DNA from: Ochrobactrum teleogrylli
GTDB lineage: Bacteria; Pseudomonadota; Alphaproteobacteria; Rhizobiales; Rhizobiaceae
Length of the DNA: 64,000 nt
Assembly: GCF_006376685.1 (NCBI RefSeq)
Contig: NZ_VEWL01000012.1
Coordinates: forward strand, 104,572 to 168,571
Direction of reading: 5' to 3'
This document shows positions 7,598 through 16,689 of the stretch, piece after piece (positions within the stretch are counted from its first letter, which is position 1; every line of letters begins with the position of its first letter). The translations under genes were made by a program, and so were the position numbers. The notes below the pieces were generated by a model. That model made no database searches. It saw nothing but the letters and a program-made list of their open reading frames with translations, and was not told the DNA's origin.

Positions 7598-9627
7598 TAC
7601 TGGAAACAATTACCGTCCAGGGTCAGGGCGTAACAACCGAAGGAACGGGAGCGTATACGATACCCGAAATGAGCTCGGCAACGGGCCTGCCTTTATCGAT
7701 TAAAGAAACGCCGCAATCGGTCAGCGTGGTCACCAATCAGAAGATCAAGGACAAGGCCTATACGTCGCTGGATCAGGCCATCAACGACGTGCCTGGTCTG
7801 ATAGCCACGCCCGATTTTGGTGATAGCCGATGGCAGTATTATGCTCGCGGTTCTTTGGTCAACAGCATTCAGTATGATGGACTGACGAATTCTGTGACGA
7901 CGTTTTCGCGAGACGGAACCACCCAGGACGATCTCATCCTTTATGACCGGATTGAGGTTGTGCGTGGAGCAACTGGCCTGCTACAGGGTACTGGCAACCC
8001 GTCCGCGTCGATCAATCTGGTGCGGAAAAAGCCCACCGACGTCGCTCAAACATCTGTCACGACGACTGGTTCGTCATGGGGAAACGGGCGCATTGAAGTT
8101 GACGCCTCTCGCCCCCTTAACGAAGAAGGAACTGTCCGGGGACGGTTTGCCGGTTCATTCCTTGGTGGCGAGGGATACCGGGACTACAATGACCAACGCA
8201 ACTTTGTCCTTTATGGGGTTATCGAGGCCGACCTTACCGAGAACACGACCGCCAGCCTCGGCATCAGCCACCAGAAAGAACACGTCGATGGATACGGGAA
8301 CGGGGGTTATCCGACCAGGCCCGATGGATCCTTTTACGATTGGACGGCAAAGGACTACCTCGGCAGTGACTGGGAGTATTCCGACAAGCGCAAGACGACC
8401 GCCTATTTCGATCTTGAGCACCGTTTCGACAACGACTGGAAAGCAAATGTTACGGCCCAGTATTCGTGGAGCAGTGGCACGATTGAATCATCCTATCTTA
8501 CCTACAGCAACGGAACCTACCTGAAGAACGACCGCATTTACGATGGCGACAGTAAGTCCTACGCCATTGATGGACGGTTTTCCGGCCCCGTTGAACTGTT
8601 TGGTCGAACACATGATCTGATTTTTGGGGCAAGCACCCATAGGGACGATTTCTCCTACTCGGCTTTCAGCGCACCGGCTTATACGGTCGATATCTTTAAC
8701 TGGGATCCCTCTTCGATCAGTAAGCCAAGTATGACGACCAATTATTACAACACGAACCCGACGATAACGGAGACCGGCCTTTATGGCGCAGGTCGCTTTA
8801 CGATATCCGACGACCTGAAGTTCATTCTTGGTGCTCGTGTCAGCTGGTACGATTACAGCTCCCCGGTCGAAAAAGTCTCGCTCACGGAAGATGCGAAGTT
8901 CGTACCCTATGTCGGTGCTGTCTACGACTTGACCGATACGGTTTCAGTTTATGCAAGCTACACCTCGATCTTCCAGCCGCAAGCCTATTACGATCCGAGT
9001 GGCAGCATTCTTGCGCCGATTGAGGGTCGCAACGTTGAAGCTGGCGTAAAGGGCAGCTTCTTTGATGATCGGTTCAATGCGTCGGTCGCGATCTTCCAAT
9101 CCAATCAAAATAACCTGCCGATCTATTATGGGACAGCATGCGCTGGCAGCTCATCTTGCTATACCGCTGCCGACGAAGTGCGAACACGGGGCGTCGAATT
9201 CGAGCTGAATGGCAAGATCACCAACCAGTTGAACGTGTCGGCGAGTTACACATTTGCAAAAGCAGAATATGTGGAAGGGACCAAGGAAGGTCAGATCTAT
9301 AATTCTGCCGTCGCGCCCGAGAACATGTTCAAGCTCTACGCATCCTATGATTTCGACCAGAAATTGGAGGGCCTGACCGTTGGCGGCGGCGTCCGAGCTT
9401 TCAGCAAAACCTACTACACCGCAACGACGTCTTATAAGGAACAGCCCGCCTATGCCGTGGTTGACCTTATGGCGAAATACGACTTCAATGACAGCACCGC
9501 GATGCAGCTCAATGTGAACAATGTCTTCGACAAAACTTATTATTCGAAGCTCAGCACCTCGACGGCCTATGGCAATTTCATCGGAGCGCCAAGGAACGTC
9601 ACGCTGAGCCTCACGCATAAGTTCTGA
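7594..9627 (+). CDS. TonB-dependent siderophore receptor, plug and barrel (3' fragment)
   Basis: The 677-residue frame holds a plug domain (IKETPQSVSVVTNQ, DRIEVVRGATGLLQGTGNPSA) and a 22-strand barrel ending in the terminal-Phe signature LSLTHKF. This is the layout of FpvA/FhuE-like ferric-siderophore receptors. The sequence before the ATG at 7594 stays open in the same frame and reads like the STN-plug linker. The gene is therefore the 3' part of the receptor starting at 7187, not an independent protein. If translated from 7594 it would lack a signal peptide and could not reach the outer membrane. Siderophore type is not identifiable. Confidence 0.85.
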   Translation: MILETITVQGQGVTTEGTGAYTIPEMSSATGLPLSIKETPQSVSVVTNQKIKDKAYTSLDQAINDVPGLIATPDFGDSRWQYYARGSLVNSIQYDGLTNSVTTFSRDGTTQDDLILYDRIEVVRGATGLLQGTGNPSASINLVRKKPTDVAQTSVTTTGSSWGNGRIEVDASRPLNEEGTVRGRFAGSFLGGEGYRDYNDQRNFVLYGVIEADLTENTTASLGISHQKEHVDGYGNGGYPTRPDGSFYDWTAKDYLGSDWEYSDKRKTTAYFDLEHRFDNDWKANVTAQYSWSSGTIESSYLTYSNGTYLKNDRIYDGDSKSYAIDGRFSGPVELFGRTHDLIFGASTHRDDFSYSAFSAPAYTVDIFNWDPSSISKPSMTTNYYNTNPTITETGLYGAGRFTISDDLKFILGARVSWYDYSSPVEKVSLTEDAKFVPYVGAVYDLTDTVSVYASYTSIFQPQAYYDPSGSILAPIEGRNVEAGVKGSFFDDRFNASVAIFQSNQNNLPIYYGTACAGSSSCYTAADEVRTRGVEFELNGKITNQLNVSASYTFAKAEYVEGTKEGQIYNSAVAPENMFKLYASYDFDQKLEGLTVGGGVRAFSKTYYTATTSYKEQPAYAVVDLMAKYDFNDSTAMQLNVNNVFDKTYYSKLSTSTAYGNFIGAPRNVTLSLTHKF

Positions 9628-9634
9628 TCGACCG

Positions 9635-10690
9635 ATGGTGGTGGCAATCACAGGGATCATATGGCCGAATTCGGCGACTTGGCGCAGATATGGGCTGAGA
9701 AGCTTATTCATTCAAATTGCTCTGCTGGCGCTCATCCTCTCAACTGTGACAGTGAGCGCCGCGACGGTCGATACTTCGCGGTCCGGATCGTTGCCGGTGA
9801 CTGTCGAACATGCGTTTGGCTCCACGACGGTGCCATCCGAACCACAGCGTATTTTGACTTTCGGCTGGGGTCCTGACGATATCGCCATAGCCTTGGCCAA
9901 GCCCCCGCTCTGGATGCCGCGCCGTTCTATATTCGAGAGCGGCATTGCACCGTGGAACGAAGAGCGACTAAGTGGAAAAAGGCCGACACTTTTTTCCGGC
10001 ATTTACCTGGATTTCGAGGAAGTCGCTCGTCTTGGGCCCGACCTGATCCTCGCTGTTTCCTCGGGGATAAATGCCAACGAGTATCGGATGCTTTCCCGGA
10101 TCGCGCCCACCGTGGTGTATAGATCGAGACCATGGCAAGCCACACTCGAAGAGCAGACCGAACTGGTGGGTGCCGCCCTTGGCCGTCCCGCAGAAGCAAG
10201 CAACCTCGTGACAAATGTCGAGCGCGTTCTCGCATCCGCGCGCGCTGAAAATCCTGTTCTTACTGGCAAAACCTTTGCTGTTGGAACCTACTTCAACGGA
10301 TTTTCCGTCTATCTCTCCACCGATCCACGCGTTGCCGCTTTCAAAAAACTTGGTCTGAAACTGGCTCCGGGGATTGCATCATTATCGACGCATTACCCCA
10401 ACAGGACCTTGCTGGCTTTGAGCGCGGAGCAGATGGCCCGCCTGGATGCCGACATTCTCATCATGTGGTACACGAGCGGCAACCAGAACATAGCCGAACA
10501 ACAGCCATTATTTCGAACGCTGCGCGTCGTGCAGCGCGGCAGCTACATCGCCCTTGTTGACCCGTCGTCAGTCTGGGCCATGTCGGCGCTTAGCGTTCTG
10601 TCAATCCCTTATGAAATCCCAAGGCTTGTTCCACGTCTGGCGCAAGCCGCGTTCCGTGCTGAAAAAGCCAAGGAATCTTTTCATGAATGA
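9635..10690 (+). CDS. Iron-siderophore ABC transporter substrate-binding protein
   Basis: The 351-residue periplasmic binding protein is of the FepB/FhuD class. It has a signal segment rich in L, I and A ending near residue 45. The fold-typical opening VEHAFGSTTVPSEPQRILTF follows, then LGPDLILAVSSG. The gene starts 7 bases after the receptor stop and its end overlaps the next gene by 8 bases, so it is part of the uptake operon. It would hand ferric siderophore to the FecCD permeases encoded at 11438 and 12478. Confidence 0.88.
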   Translation: MVVAITGIIWPNSATWRRYGLRSLFIQIALLALILSTVTVSAATVDTSRSGSLPVTVEHAFGSTTVPSEPQRILTFGWGPDDIAIALAKPPLWMPRRSIFESGIAPWNEERLSGKRPTLFSGIYLDFEEVARLGPDLILAVSSGINANEYRMLSRIAPTVVYRSRPWQATLEEQTELVGAALGRPAEASNLVTNVERVLASARAENPVLTGKTFAVGTYFNGFSVYLSTDPRVAAFKKLGLKLAPGIASLSTHYPNRTLLALSAEQMARLDADILIMWYTSGNQNIAEQQPLFRTLRVVQRGSYIALVDPSSVWAMSALSVLSIPYEIPRLVPRLAQAAFRAEKAKESFHE

Positions 10691-11441
10691 GTATTTTATC
10701 GCCGAGGTCATATCGGTTGTGCGCGTCTCTCCACACATGATCCGCATCGAATTCGGAGGTCAGGGTCTGGCGGAGTTCCAATCAAGTGGAAGGCCAGATG
10801 AATGGACCCTGCTTATGTTCCCCGTAGAGCCGGGTGGCAGGGTCGAACTCCCTATCTTGCTGGATGGCAAATGGAAGTCGCCCCCAGCCTGCGAACTCTC
10901 CCCGGCCCGCCCGTATACGGTGCGTAAATGGGTGCCAGTGTCGGGCGTCTTAACGATTGACTTTGTCATCCATGACGGCGGGGTAGCCGCTAGCTGGGCC
11001 AAGGGCGCCTGTCGTGGTGACCGCATTGTGGTCAGTGCGCCTTTCGGACGCTTCGTTCCGCCGGGCGAAAGCGGATGGACTCTGCTACTGGCCGATATTA
11101 CGGGCTTGCCCGCCGTGGCGCGCATCATCGAAGAACAGGGAACGTCGAATGTGATCTCGGCGCATATCGAGCTGCCGCATCAAGACGACAGGCAGGAGCT
11201 ACAAGCTGGGCAAGGTGTCTCGCTTTATTGGTATGACAGTTTCGGGAAGGCCTCCAAACCAACACGGCTGCTGGACATCGCGCAGACTATCAAGTTACCG
11301 CAAGGAGATGGCTACCTCTATATCGCAGGCGAAGCGACAGCCGCTTCGGAAGTGCGTAAACATTTCCGGGATGTTGTCGGAATCAGCAAGGACAGAATAA
11401 CTTCGGTCGGTTACTGGATCGAAGGACAGTCGCGCGGATGA
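10683..11441 (+). CDS. Siderophore-interacting protein (FAD-dependent ferric-siderophore reductase)
   Basis: The 252-residue cytoplasmic flavoprotein belongs to the SIP/ViuB family. The FAD-binding motif RPYTVR is present. It is followed by GDRIVVSAPFGRF and the C-terminal motif YIAGEATAASEVRKHF...GYW, which is diagnostic of the family. It reduces imported ferric siderophore and so releases iron. The start ATG at 10683 overlaps the binding-protein stop. Its presence indicates that intact ferric siderophore enters the cytoplasm. Confidence 0.9.
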   Translation: MNEYFIAEVISVVRVSPHMIRIEFGGQGLAEFQSSGRPDEWTLLMFPVEPGGRVELPILLDGKWKSPPACELSPARPYTVRKWVPVSGVLTIDFVIHDGGVAASWAKGACRGDRIVVSAPFGRFVPPGESGWTLLLADITGLPAVARIIEEQGTSNVISAHIELPHQDDRQELQAGQGVSLYWYDSFGKASKPTRLLDIAQTIKLPQGDGYLYIAGEATAASEVRKHFRDVVGISKDRITSVGYWIEGQSRG

Positions 11442-12481
11442 GCAAGAACTTATCCAGCCTTACCGCACCAGCTTCCTCGATCCGCGTTACGTCCAAAGGA
11501 TGGGTCCTATCGGCAAGCGTGCTGCTGCTGTGTTTCATGGCAACCCTCAGCCTTTTGGTCGGCACGAGACCAATTGCTCCGGCGTCCGTCCTCAACGCCC
11601 TTATCGCCTACGATCCCAACTTGCCGGATCACATCATCATTCATGATTATCGTCTGCCGCGAACCCTGCTTGGGCTTCTATGCGGCGCGGCGTTTGCCAT
11701 GTCCGGTGCGCTCATCCAGGCGGCGACGCGCAATCCCCTAGCCGATCCGGGGCTCTTGGGCGTCAACGCCGGAGCAGCCTTTTTCGTCACAGTGGCGATA
11801 GGCATGTTCGGGTTTCATTCGCTCAATGCTTACGTATTGGCGGCGCTTGCGGGCGCGATCAGCGCGACGTTGTTCGTATATATTCTAGGCGGAACAGGTC
11901 GGGAGGGGGCAACGCCTGTTCGTCTGGTGCTCGCAGGCGTGGCGCTATCAGCGGTGCTCGCTGGCATTACTTCATCGATCACGCTGCTCAATCCGCGTGC
12001 TTTCGACACGATGCGCTTCTGGGCAATCGGATCACTCGCCGGTCGCGATATGAATGTCGTGACAACGGTCGCACCGTTCATGGTAATCGGGATGGTCCTT
12101 GGCCTTGTTGCCTCCCGACCACTCAACGCTGTCGCGCTCGGAAATGAGCTGGCTCAATCACTTGGCGCCGACATCCAGCGCGCACGGGTCCTTGTCGTTC
12201 TCGCGGTAACGCTGCTTGCCGGAGCGGCAACAGCGGCAGTTGGCCCGATCAGCTTTGTCGGTCTGATGGTCCCGCATGTCGTACGCTGGTTCACAGGTCC
12301 CGACCAACGCTGGATTATCGGCATGGCGATCATATTCGGACCAGCCTTGCTGCTCGCCGCCGATATTCTCGGGCGACTTGTGGTCTTTCCCGGTGAACTG
12401 GAAGCTGGAATTGTCACCGCATTTATCGGAGCACCCATCCTGATCCTGCTCGCACGACGACCAAAGGCGAGTGGTTTATGA
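11438..12481 (+). CDS. FecCD-family iron-siderophore ABC permease (first subunit)
   Basis: The 347-residue multispanning permease is of the BtuC/FepD type. It shows RLPRTLLGLLCGAAFAMSGALIQ and the coupling region, ending with GPISFVGLMVPHVVRW, a hallmark of this family. An ATGA overlap joins it to the SIP gene upstream, and another joins it to the second permease. It forms a heterodimer with the product of the next gene in the inner membrane. Confidence 0.92.
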   Translation: MSKNLSSLTAPASSIRVTSKGWVLSASVLLLCFMATLSLLVGTRPIAPASVLNALIAYDPNLPDHIIIHDYRLPRTLLGLLCGAAFAMSGALIQAATRNPLADPGLLGVNAGAAFFVTVAIGMFGFHSLNAYVLAALAGAISATLFVYILGGTGREGATPVRLVLAGVALSAVLAGITSSITLLNPRAFDTMRFWAIGSLAGRDMNVVTTVAPFMVIGMVLGLVASRPLNAVALGNELAQSLGADIQRARVLVVLAVTLLAGAATAAVGPISFVGLMVPHVVRWFTGPDQRWIIGMAIIFGPALLLAADILGRLVVFPGELEAGIVTAFIGAPILILLARRPKASGL

Positions 12482-13539
12482 TGGATACCGCTTCTTTTCT
12501 ACCCAACTTTGCCCCTCGAACTTGTGCGATACGTCTGTTCGGCGACCGATTTTCTTCCCGTTTGGACTTGAGAACGATATTTGCAGTCTTTCTGCTGCTG
12601 ATCCTTGCCGCTGTGATTGCGGCGGCATCGCTGGCGAGCGGCAAATACCCGATCGCCGTGTCTGATGTACTGAGCGCGCTCGCCGGTGGAGGCGACGACA
12701 TGGTCCGGATGATCGTGGTGGAATGGCGGCTACCGCGCGTCGCGCTCGCCTTCCTGCTTGGTGGTGCTCTCGGCATGAGCGGAGCCATCTTCCAAAGCTT
12801 GACACGCAATCCGCTCGGTAGCCCCGACATTATTGGCTTTTCGGCTGGTTCCCATACCGGAGCGCTTGTCGTTATCCTGCTTCTGTCTGGGGGCTATTAC
12901 GAGACCGCCGCCGGGGCCCTGATTGGCGGTGTCTTGACGGCGGTGGCGGTTTATCTTCTTGCTTACCGGCGTGGCGTGCAGGGTTTTCGGCTGATCATTG
13001 TCGGTATTGGTGTTGCCGCCATGCTGTCGGCTTTTAACACGTGGATGATACGGGAGGCCGATCTTCAAATGGCGATGTCGGCTGCCATCTGGGGAGCCGG
13101 TTCGCTGAACGGCCTGGGGTTCGAACAACTTCTGCCGGTCGTGGTCGTGCTGGGCCTCGTCGCGCCGCTGACCTGCTTCCTCTCCCGCCCCACGCGGCAA
13201 CTCGAAATGGGTGACGATGTGGCGAAAGCGTCCGGCGTCAACACCAACGGTACACGAGCTTCACTAATGATCGTCGGCGTAGCGCTGACCGCAATCGCCA
13301 CAGCCGCAGCCGGACCAATTTCATTCGTTGCACTTGCGGCGCCCCAGATCGCCCGCATGCTTACCCGTTCGGCTGGTATCGCGCTCATTCCGTCAGCCCT
13401 GATGGGCGGGCGTCTGCTGTTGGCCGCTGACTGGACTGCACAGCACGCATTCTGCGTTCAGCTTCCTGTTGGCGTCATGACGGTTAGTGTTGGTGGTCTT
13501 TACTTCATCTGGCTTCTTATTCGCGAGGGTCGCAAATGA
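12478..13539 (+). CDS. FecCD-family iron-siderophore ABC permease (second subunit)
   Basis: The 353-residue protein is a FepG-like partner of the preceding permease. Motifs RLPRVALAFLLGGALGMSGAIFQ, NPLGSPDIIGF and GPISFVALAAPQIAR are present. It is coupled on both sides by ATGA overlaps. Together with the ATPase at 13536 it completes an importer for ferric siderophores. Confidence 0.92.
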   Translation: MMDTASFLPNFAPRTCAIRLFGDRFSSRLDLRTIFAVFLLLILAAVIAAASLASGKYPIAVSDVLSALAGGGDDMVRMIVVEWRLPRVALAFLLGGALGMSGAIFQSLTRNPLGSPDIIGFSAGSHTGALVVILLLSGGYYETAAGALIGGVLTAVAVYLLAYRRGVQGFRLIIVGIGVAAMLSAFNTWMIREADLQMAMSAAIWGAGSLNGLGFEQLLPVVVVLGLVAPLTCFLSRPTRQLEMGDDVAKASGVNTNGTRASLMIVGVALTAIATAAAGPISFVALAAPQIARMLTRSAGIALIPSALMGGRLLLAADWTAQHAFCVQLPVGVMTVSVGGLYFIWLLIREGRK

Positions 13540-14387
13540 ATGGTGCAAACACCCTCCCCTCTTGCGACAGGCTGCATGCGGACGCAGTGACGCTGCGCTA
13601 TGACGAGCGGACAATTTCAAAGGATCTGTCGGTCTCAATTCCGGATGGTTCCTTCACTGCGATCATCGGGCCGAATGCCTGTGGAAAGTCCACGCTGCTC
13701 AGAGCCCTGTCGCGGCTGCTGACACCCTCTGCCGGCCGCGTGATCCTCGACGGCAAAAGCATTGCCGATATACCGGCCAAGGAAACCGCCCGGCGGCTCG
13801 GCCTGCTTCCGCAAAGCTCGATCGCGCCGGAAGGGATTACGGTCGCCGATCTGGTGGCGCGCGGTCGTTATCCGCACCAGTCCTTTCTGCGCCAATGGTC
13901 AACAGCCGACGAAGATGCCGTCATCGCGGCGATGGCGGCAACCCGTGTCGCGGAACTGTCCGACCGGCTGGTGGATGAACTCTCCGGCGGTCAGCGTCAG
14001 CGCGTATGGGTCGCGATGGTTCTGGCGCAGGAAACGCCGATCCTGCTGCTCGACGAGCCGACCACCTTCCTGGACATTGCCCATCAGATCGAATTGCTTG
14101 ATCTTCTGGCCGATCTCAATGCGAAGGGCAGAACCATCATCGCAGTACTGCACGATCTCAATCATGCTTGCCGCTACGCTACACACCTGATTGCCATAAA
14201 GGATGGTGCCATCGTCGCGGAAGGCCTCCCGGCAGACATCGTCGATGCCGAACTCGTCGAACGCGTCTTCGGGCTGCCGGCCATGATCATCCCCGATCCT
14301 GTCACGGGTACTCCGCTCATCGTGCCGAGAGGGAATATGAAGACCAGAGCATCACGGCTTCCGGCCGAACCAAACCCGACTTCATAA
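13536..14387 (+). CDS. Iron-siderophore ABC transporter ATP-binding protein
   Basis: The 283-residue FepC-type ATPase has Walker A GPNACGKST near residue 45. The signature LSGGQRQRVWVAMVLAQ and Walker B ILLLDEPTTFLD are intact, as is the switch His in AVLHDLNHA. It powers the two FecCD permeases and overlaps the second permease gene by four bases. No lesion is visible in this gene. Confidence 0.92.
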   Translation: MNGANTLPSCDRLHADAVTLRYDERTISKDLSVSIPDGSFTAIIGPNACGKSTLLRALSRLLTPSAGRVILDGKSIADIPAKETARRLGLLPQSSIAPEGITVADLVARGRYPHQSFLRQWSTADEDAVIAAMAATRVAELSDRLVDELSGGQRQRVWVAMVLAQETPILLLDEPTTFLDIAHQIELLDLLADLNAKGRTIIAVLHDLNHACRYATHLIAIKDGAIVAEGLPADIVDAELVERVFGLPAMIIPDPVTGTPLIVPRGNMKTRASRLPAEPNPTS

Positions 14388-14468
14388 TCAGCTTCATCCA
14401 GAAAAATTCGCCCGCCCGCTCCGTTGTTCGCCAGAATTGTCGAGAGACCCAAACGAAAGGGACCCAGT

Positions 14469-16217
14469 TTGACTGGCCTGTTAAAACGCTTCGCATCCTA
14501 TTATCGGCCACACCGTGGGCTGTTCGTGCTGGACTTTTCCAGCGCCGTCGTAGCCGGACTACTGGAACTGGCCTTTCCGGTCGCGGTGACGCTGTTCATC
14601 GACCGCCTGCTTCCCACCAACCAACTGGGCATGATTGCGCTGGCGTCTCTCGGCCTGTTCCTGATCTATCTGGTCAATGCCGGTCTTCAGGTCATCGTCA
14701 CCTATTGGGGGCATATGCTTGGCCTCAAGATCGAAACCGAAATGCGAAGGAAAGCCTTCGACCATCTGCAAAAGCTTTCCTTCGGGTTCTTCGACAACCA
14801 GAAAACCGGCCACCTTGTCGCAAGACTGACCAAGGATCTCGAGGAGATTGGCGAGGTCGCCCATCACGGGCCGGAAGATCTGTTCATCGCGCTCATGACG
14901 CTGATCGGCGCCTTTATTCTGATGATGTCGGTGCATGTGCCGCTGGCGCTGATCACCGCAACCATTGTGCCCGTGACTGCGATCTTTTCCACTCGTTACA
15001 GCAAGCGTATGACCAAAACCTGGCGCGCGCTTTACGAACGTGTGGCAGAGTTCAATGCCCGCATTGAGGAAAACGTCGGCGGTATCCGGGTGGTGCAGGC
15101 CTTCACCAACGAGGATCATGAACGGAAACTGTTTGCTGAGAACAACCAAAACTATCTGATGACCAAGCTGGAAACCTACAAGGCTCTGGCGGCATCCATG
15201 TCAACTTCCTACCTGTCAACGCGCTTCGTGCAGGTCGTTGTGATGCTGGCAGGCGCATGGTTCGTGGTACGCGGCGAACTGTCGGCGGGCAGCTTCGTCG
15301 GCTTCCTGCTTCTGGTGGGTGTATTCTTCCGACCGATCGACAAGATCAATGCGATCATTGAAACATACCCGAAGGGCATTGCGGGCTTTCAGCGATATAC
15401 ACGGTTCCTGGATACGTTACCCGATATTGCAGACCGGCCAAAGGCGCGCTCCATCCAGAGGCTGACTGGTGACATTGACTATCAAAATGTTCGCTTCGGC
15501 TACAATTCGGACACACCTTTATTCGATGGTTTAAACCTTTCCATCCGCGCCGGAGAAACTGTCGCTTTCGTCGGCTCGTCGGGCGCGGGCAAGACAACGA
15601 TATGCTCGCTTTTACCTCGCTTCTAAGAGGTGACAGGTGGCGCGATCAGCATCGATGGCACAGATATTCGCGACATGAGCTTGAGGTCCCTGCGCTCTAA
15701 CATTGGCGTCGTGCAACAGGATGTCTACCTGTTCGCCGGCACGATCCGTGAGAACATCGCCTATGGACGCCTCGACGCCACCGAAGCCGACATCCTGGAC
15801 GCGGCTAGCCGTGCAAGGCTCGACACGATGATCGCCTCACTTCCGAATGGTCTGGACACAGTCATTGGCGAGCGTGGCGTGAAACTATCGGGCGGACAGA
15901 AGCAGCGTCTCGCCATCGCACGCATTTTCCTGAAAAACCCGCCGATTCTGATCCTTGATGAAGCGACCTCCGCGCTCTACACCGAGACTGAACGCGCCAT
16001 CCAGCAATCACTTGCCGAACTGTCGCAGGGCCGCACGACGCTGGTGATAGCGCACAGGCTTGCAACCATCGTCAATGCTGATCGCATCATAGTGATCGAA
16101 GACGGTAAGATTGCCGAACAGGGCAGCCATGCCGAACTCATTGACCGCAAGAACGGTCGATACCGAAAGCTTCGATCAGATCAAGTTAGCGATTACAGCG
16201 CTATAAGCGGTGGCTAG
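14469..16217 (+). pseudogene. ABC exporter (fused permease-ATPase) interrupted by a nonsense codon
   Basis: One frame encodes an ABC exporter half-transporter: six-helix membrane domain from SYYRPHRGLFVLDF, Walker A GSSGAGKTT, signature LSGGQKQRLAIARIF and Walker B PILILDEATSAL. It is cut by TAA at 15624-15626, in the place of the Tyr of the usual PRFYEVTGG. The downstream part could restart at GTG 15630 but lacks Walker A. The D-loop reads SALY (TAC at 15978) where the Asp of SALD is nearly invariant. The start is TTG 14469 after AAAGGGACC; an earlier TTG lies at 14424. In siderophore loci such exporters move siderophores or iron across the inner membrane. This copy looks inactive. Confidence 0.85.
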
Positions 16218-16689
16218 AACTCATTCTCTGTACCGCTTGCACAGTGAGAGTAGCTCAGGGAACTGGTGTATCAAGACGGTCAATACGAATATTTTAAAGA
16301 TTCTGGACGGGGCTGCGTTTTGAGCGGTTTCTTCTGATCCAAGGTTACGGACATCTTGAGGGCAACGGCACCCCCCGTGTTCAGATTGGAATTCAGAATT
16401 CCGCTTGCCTGAAACAACTTTTCACTGCTCGAAGAAGGGCAAGATTGATGCAGTCCATCAGGTATGGACGATGCCGCTTGGCACCCGACGGTTTGCCGCG
16501 CGCAAAAGTTATTAGCAGAGTCCAATGGAAGCCCATTGCGCACTCAACGAAATCAGATGCTGGATCACATTCTTTCGCAAAGAGACAACAATTCATAGTC
16601 CTTTAGTCGTCAAAACTACCGCATTGAATCTGGACTATAGCAAGCGGCAAGGCCCGCTATGTTTGGTCGCTCTGTATATCGGACTACAC
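16218..16689. other. Gene-poor intergenic region
   Basis: About 470 bases separate the exporter pseudogene from the end of xylH. Only short unconvincing frames occur. A perfect inverted repeat, GGAATTC-A-GAATTCC, lies at 16388-16402. No recognised gene or RNA is present. The composition suggests decayed sequence. Confidence 0.5.

Noticed and set aside
14168..15067. Plus-strand frame of 299 codons spanning the ATPase and exporter genes
   Set aside because: It overlaps two recognised ABC genes in another frame and shows only low-complexity Arg/Ser-rich sequence.
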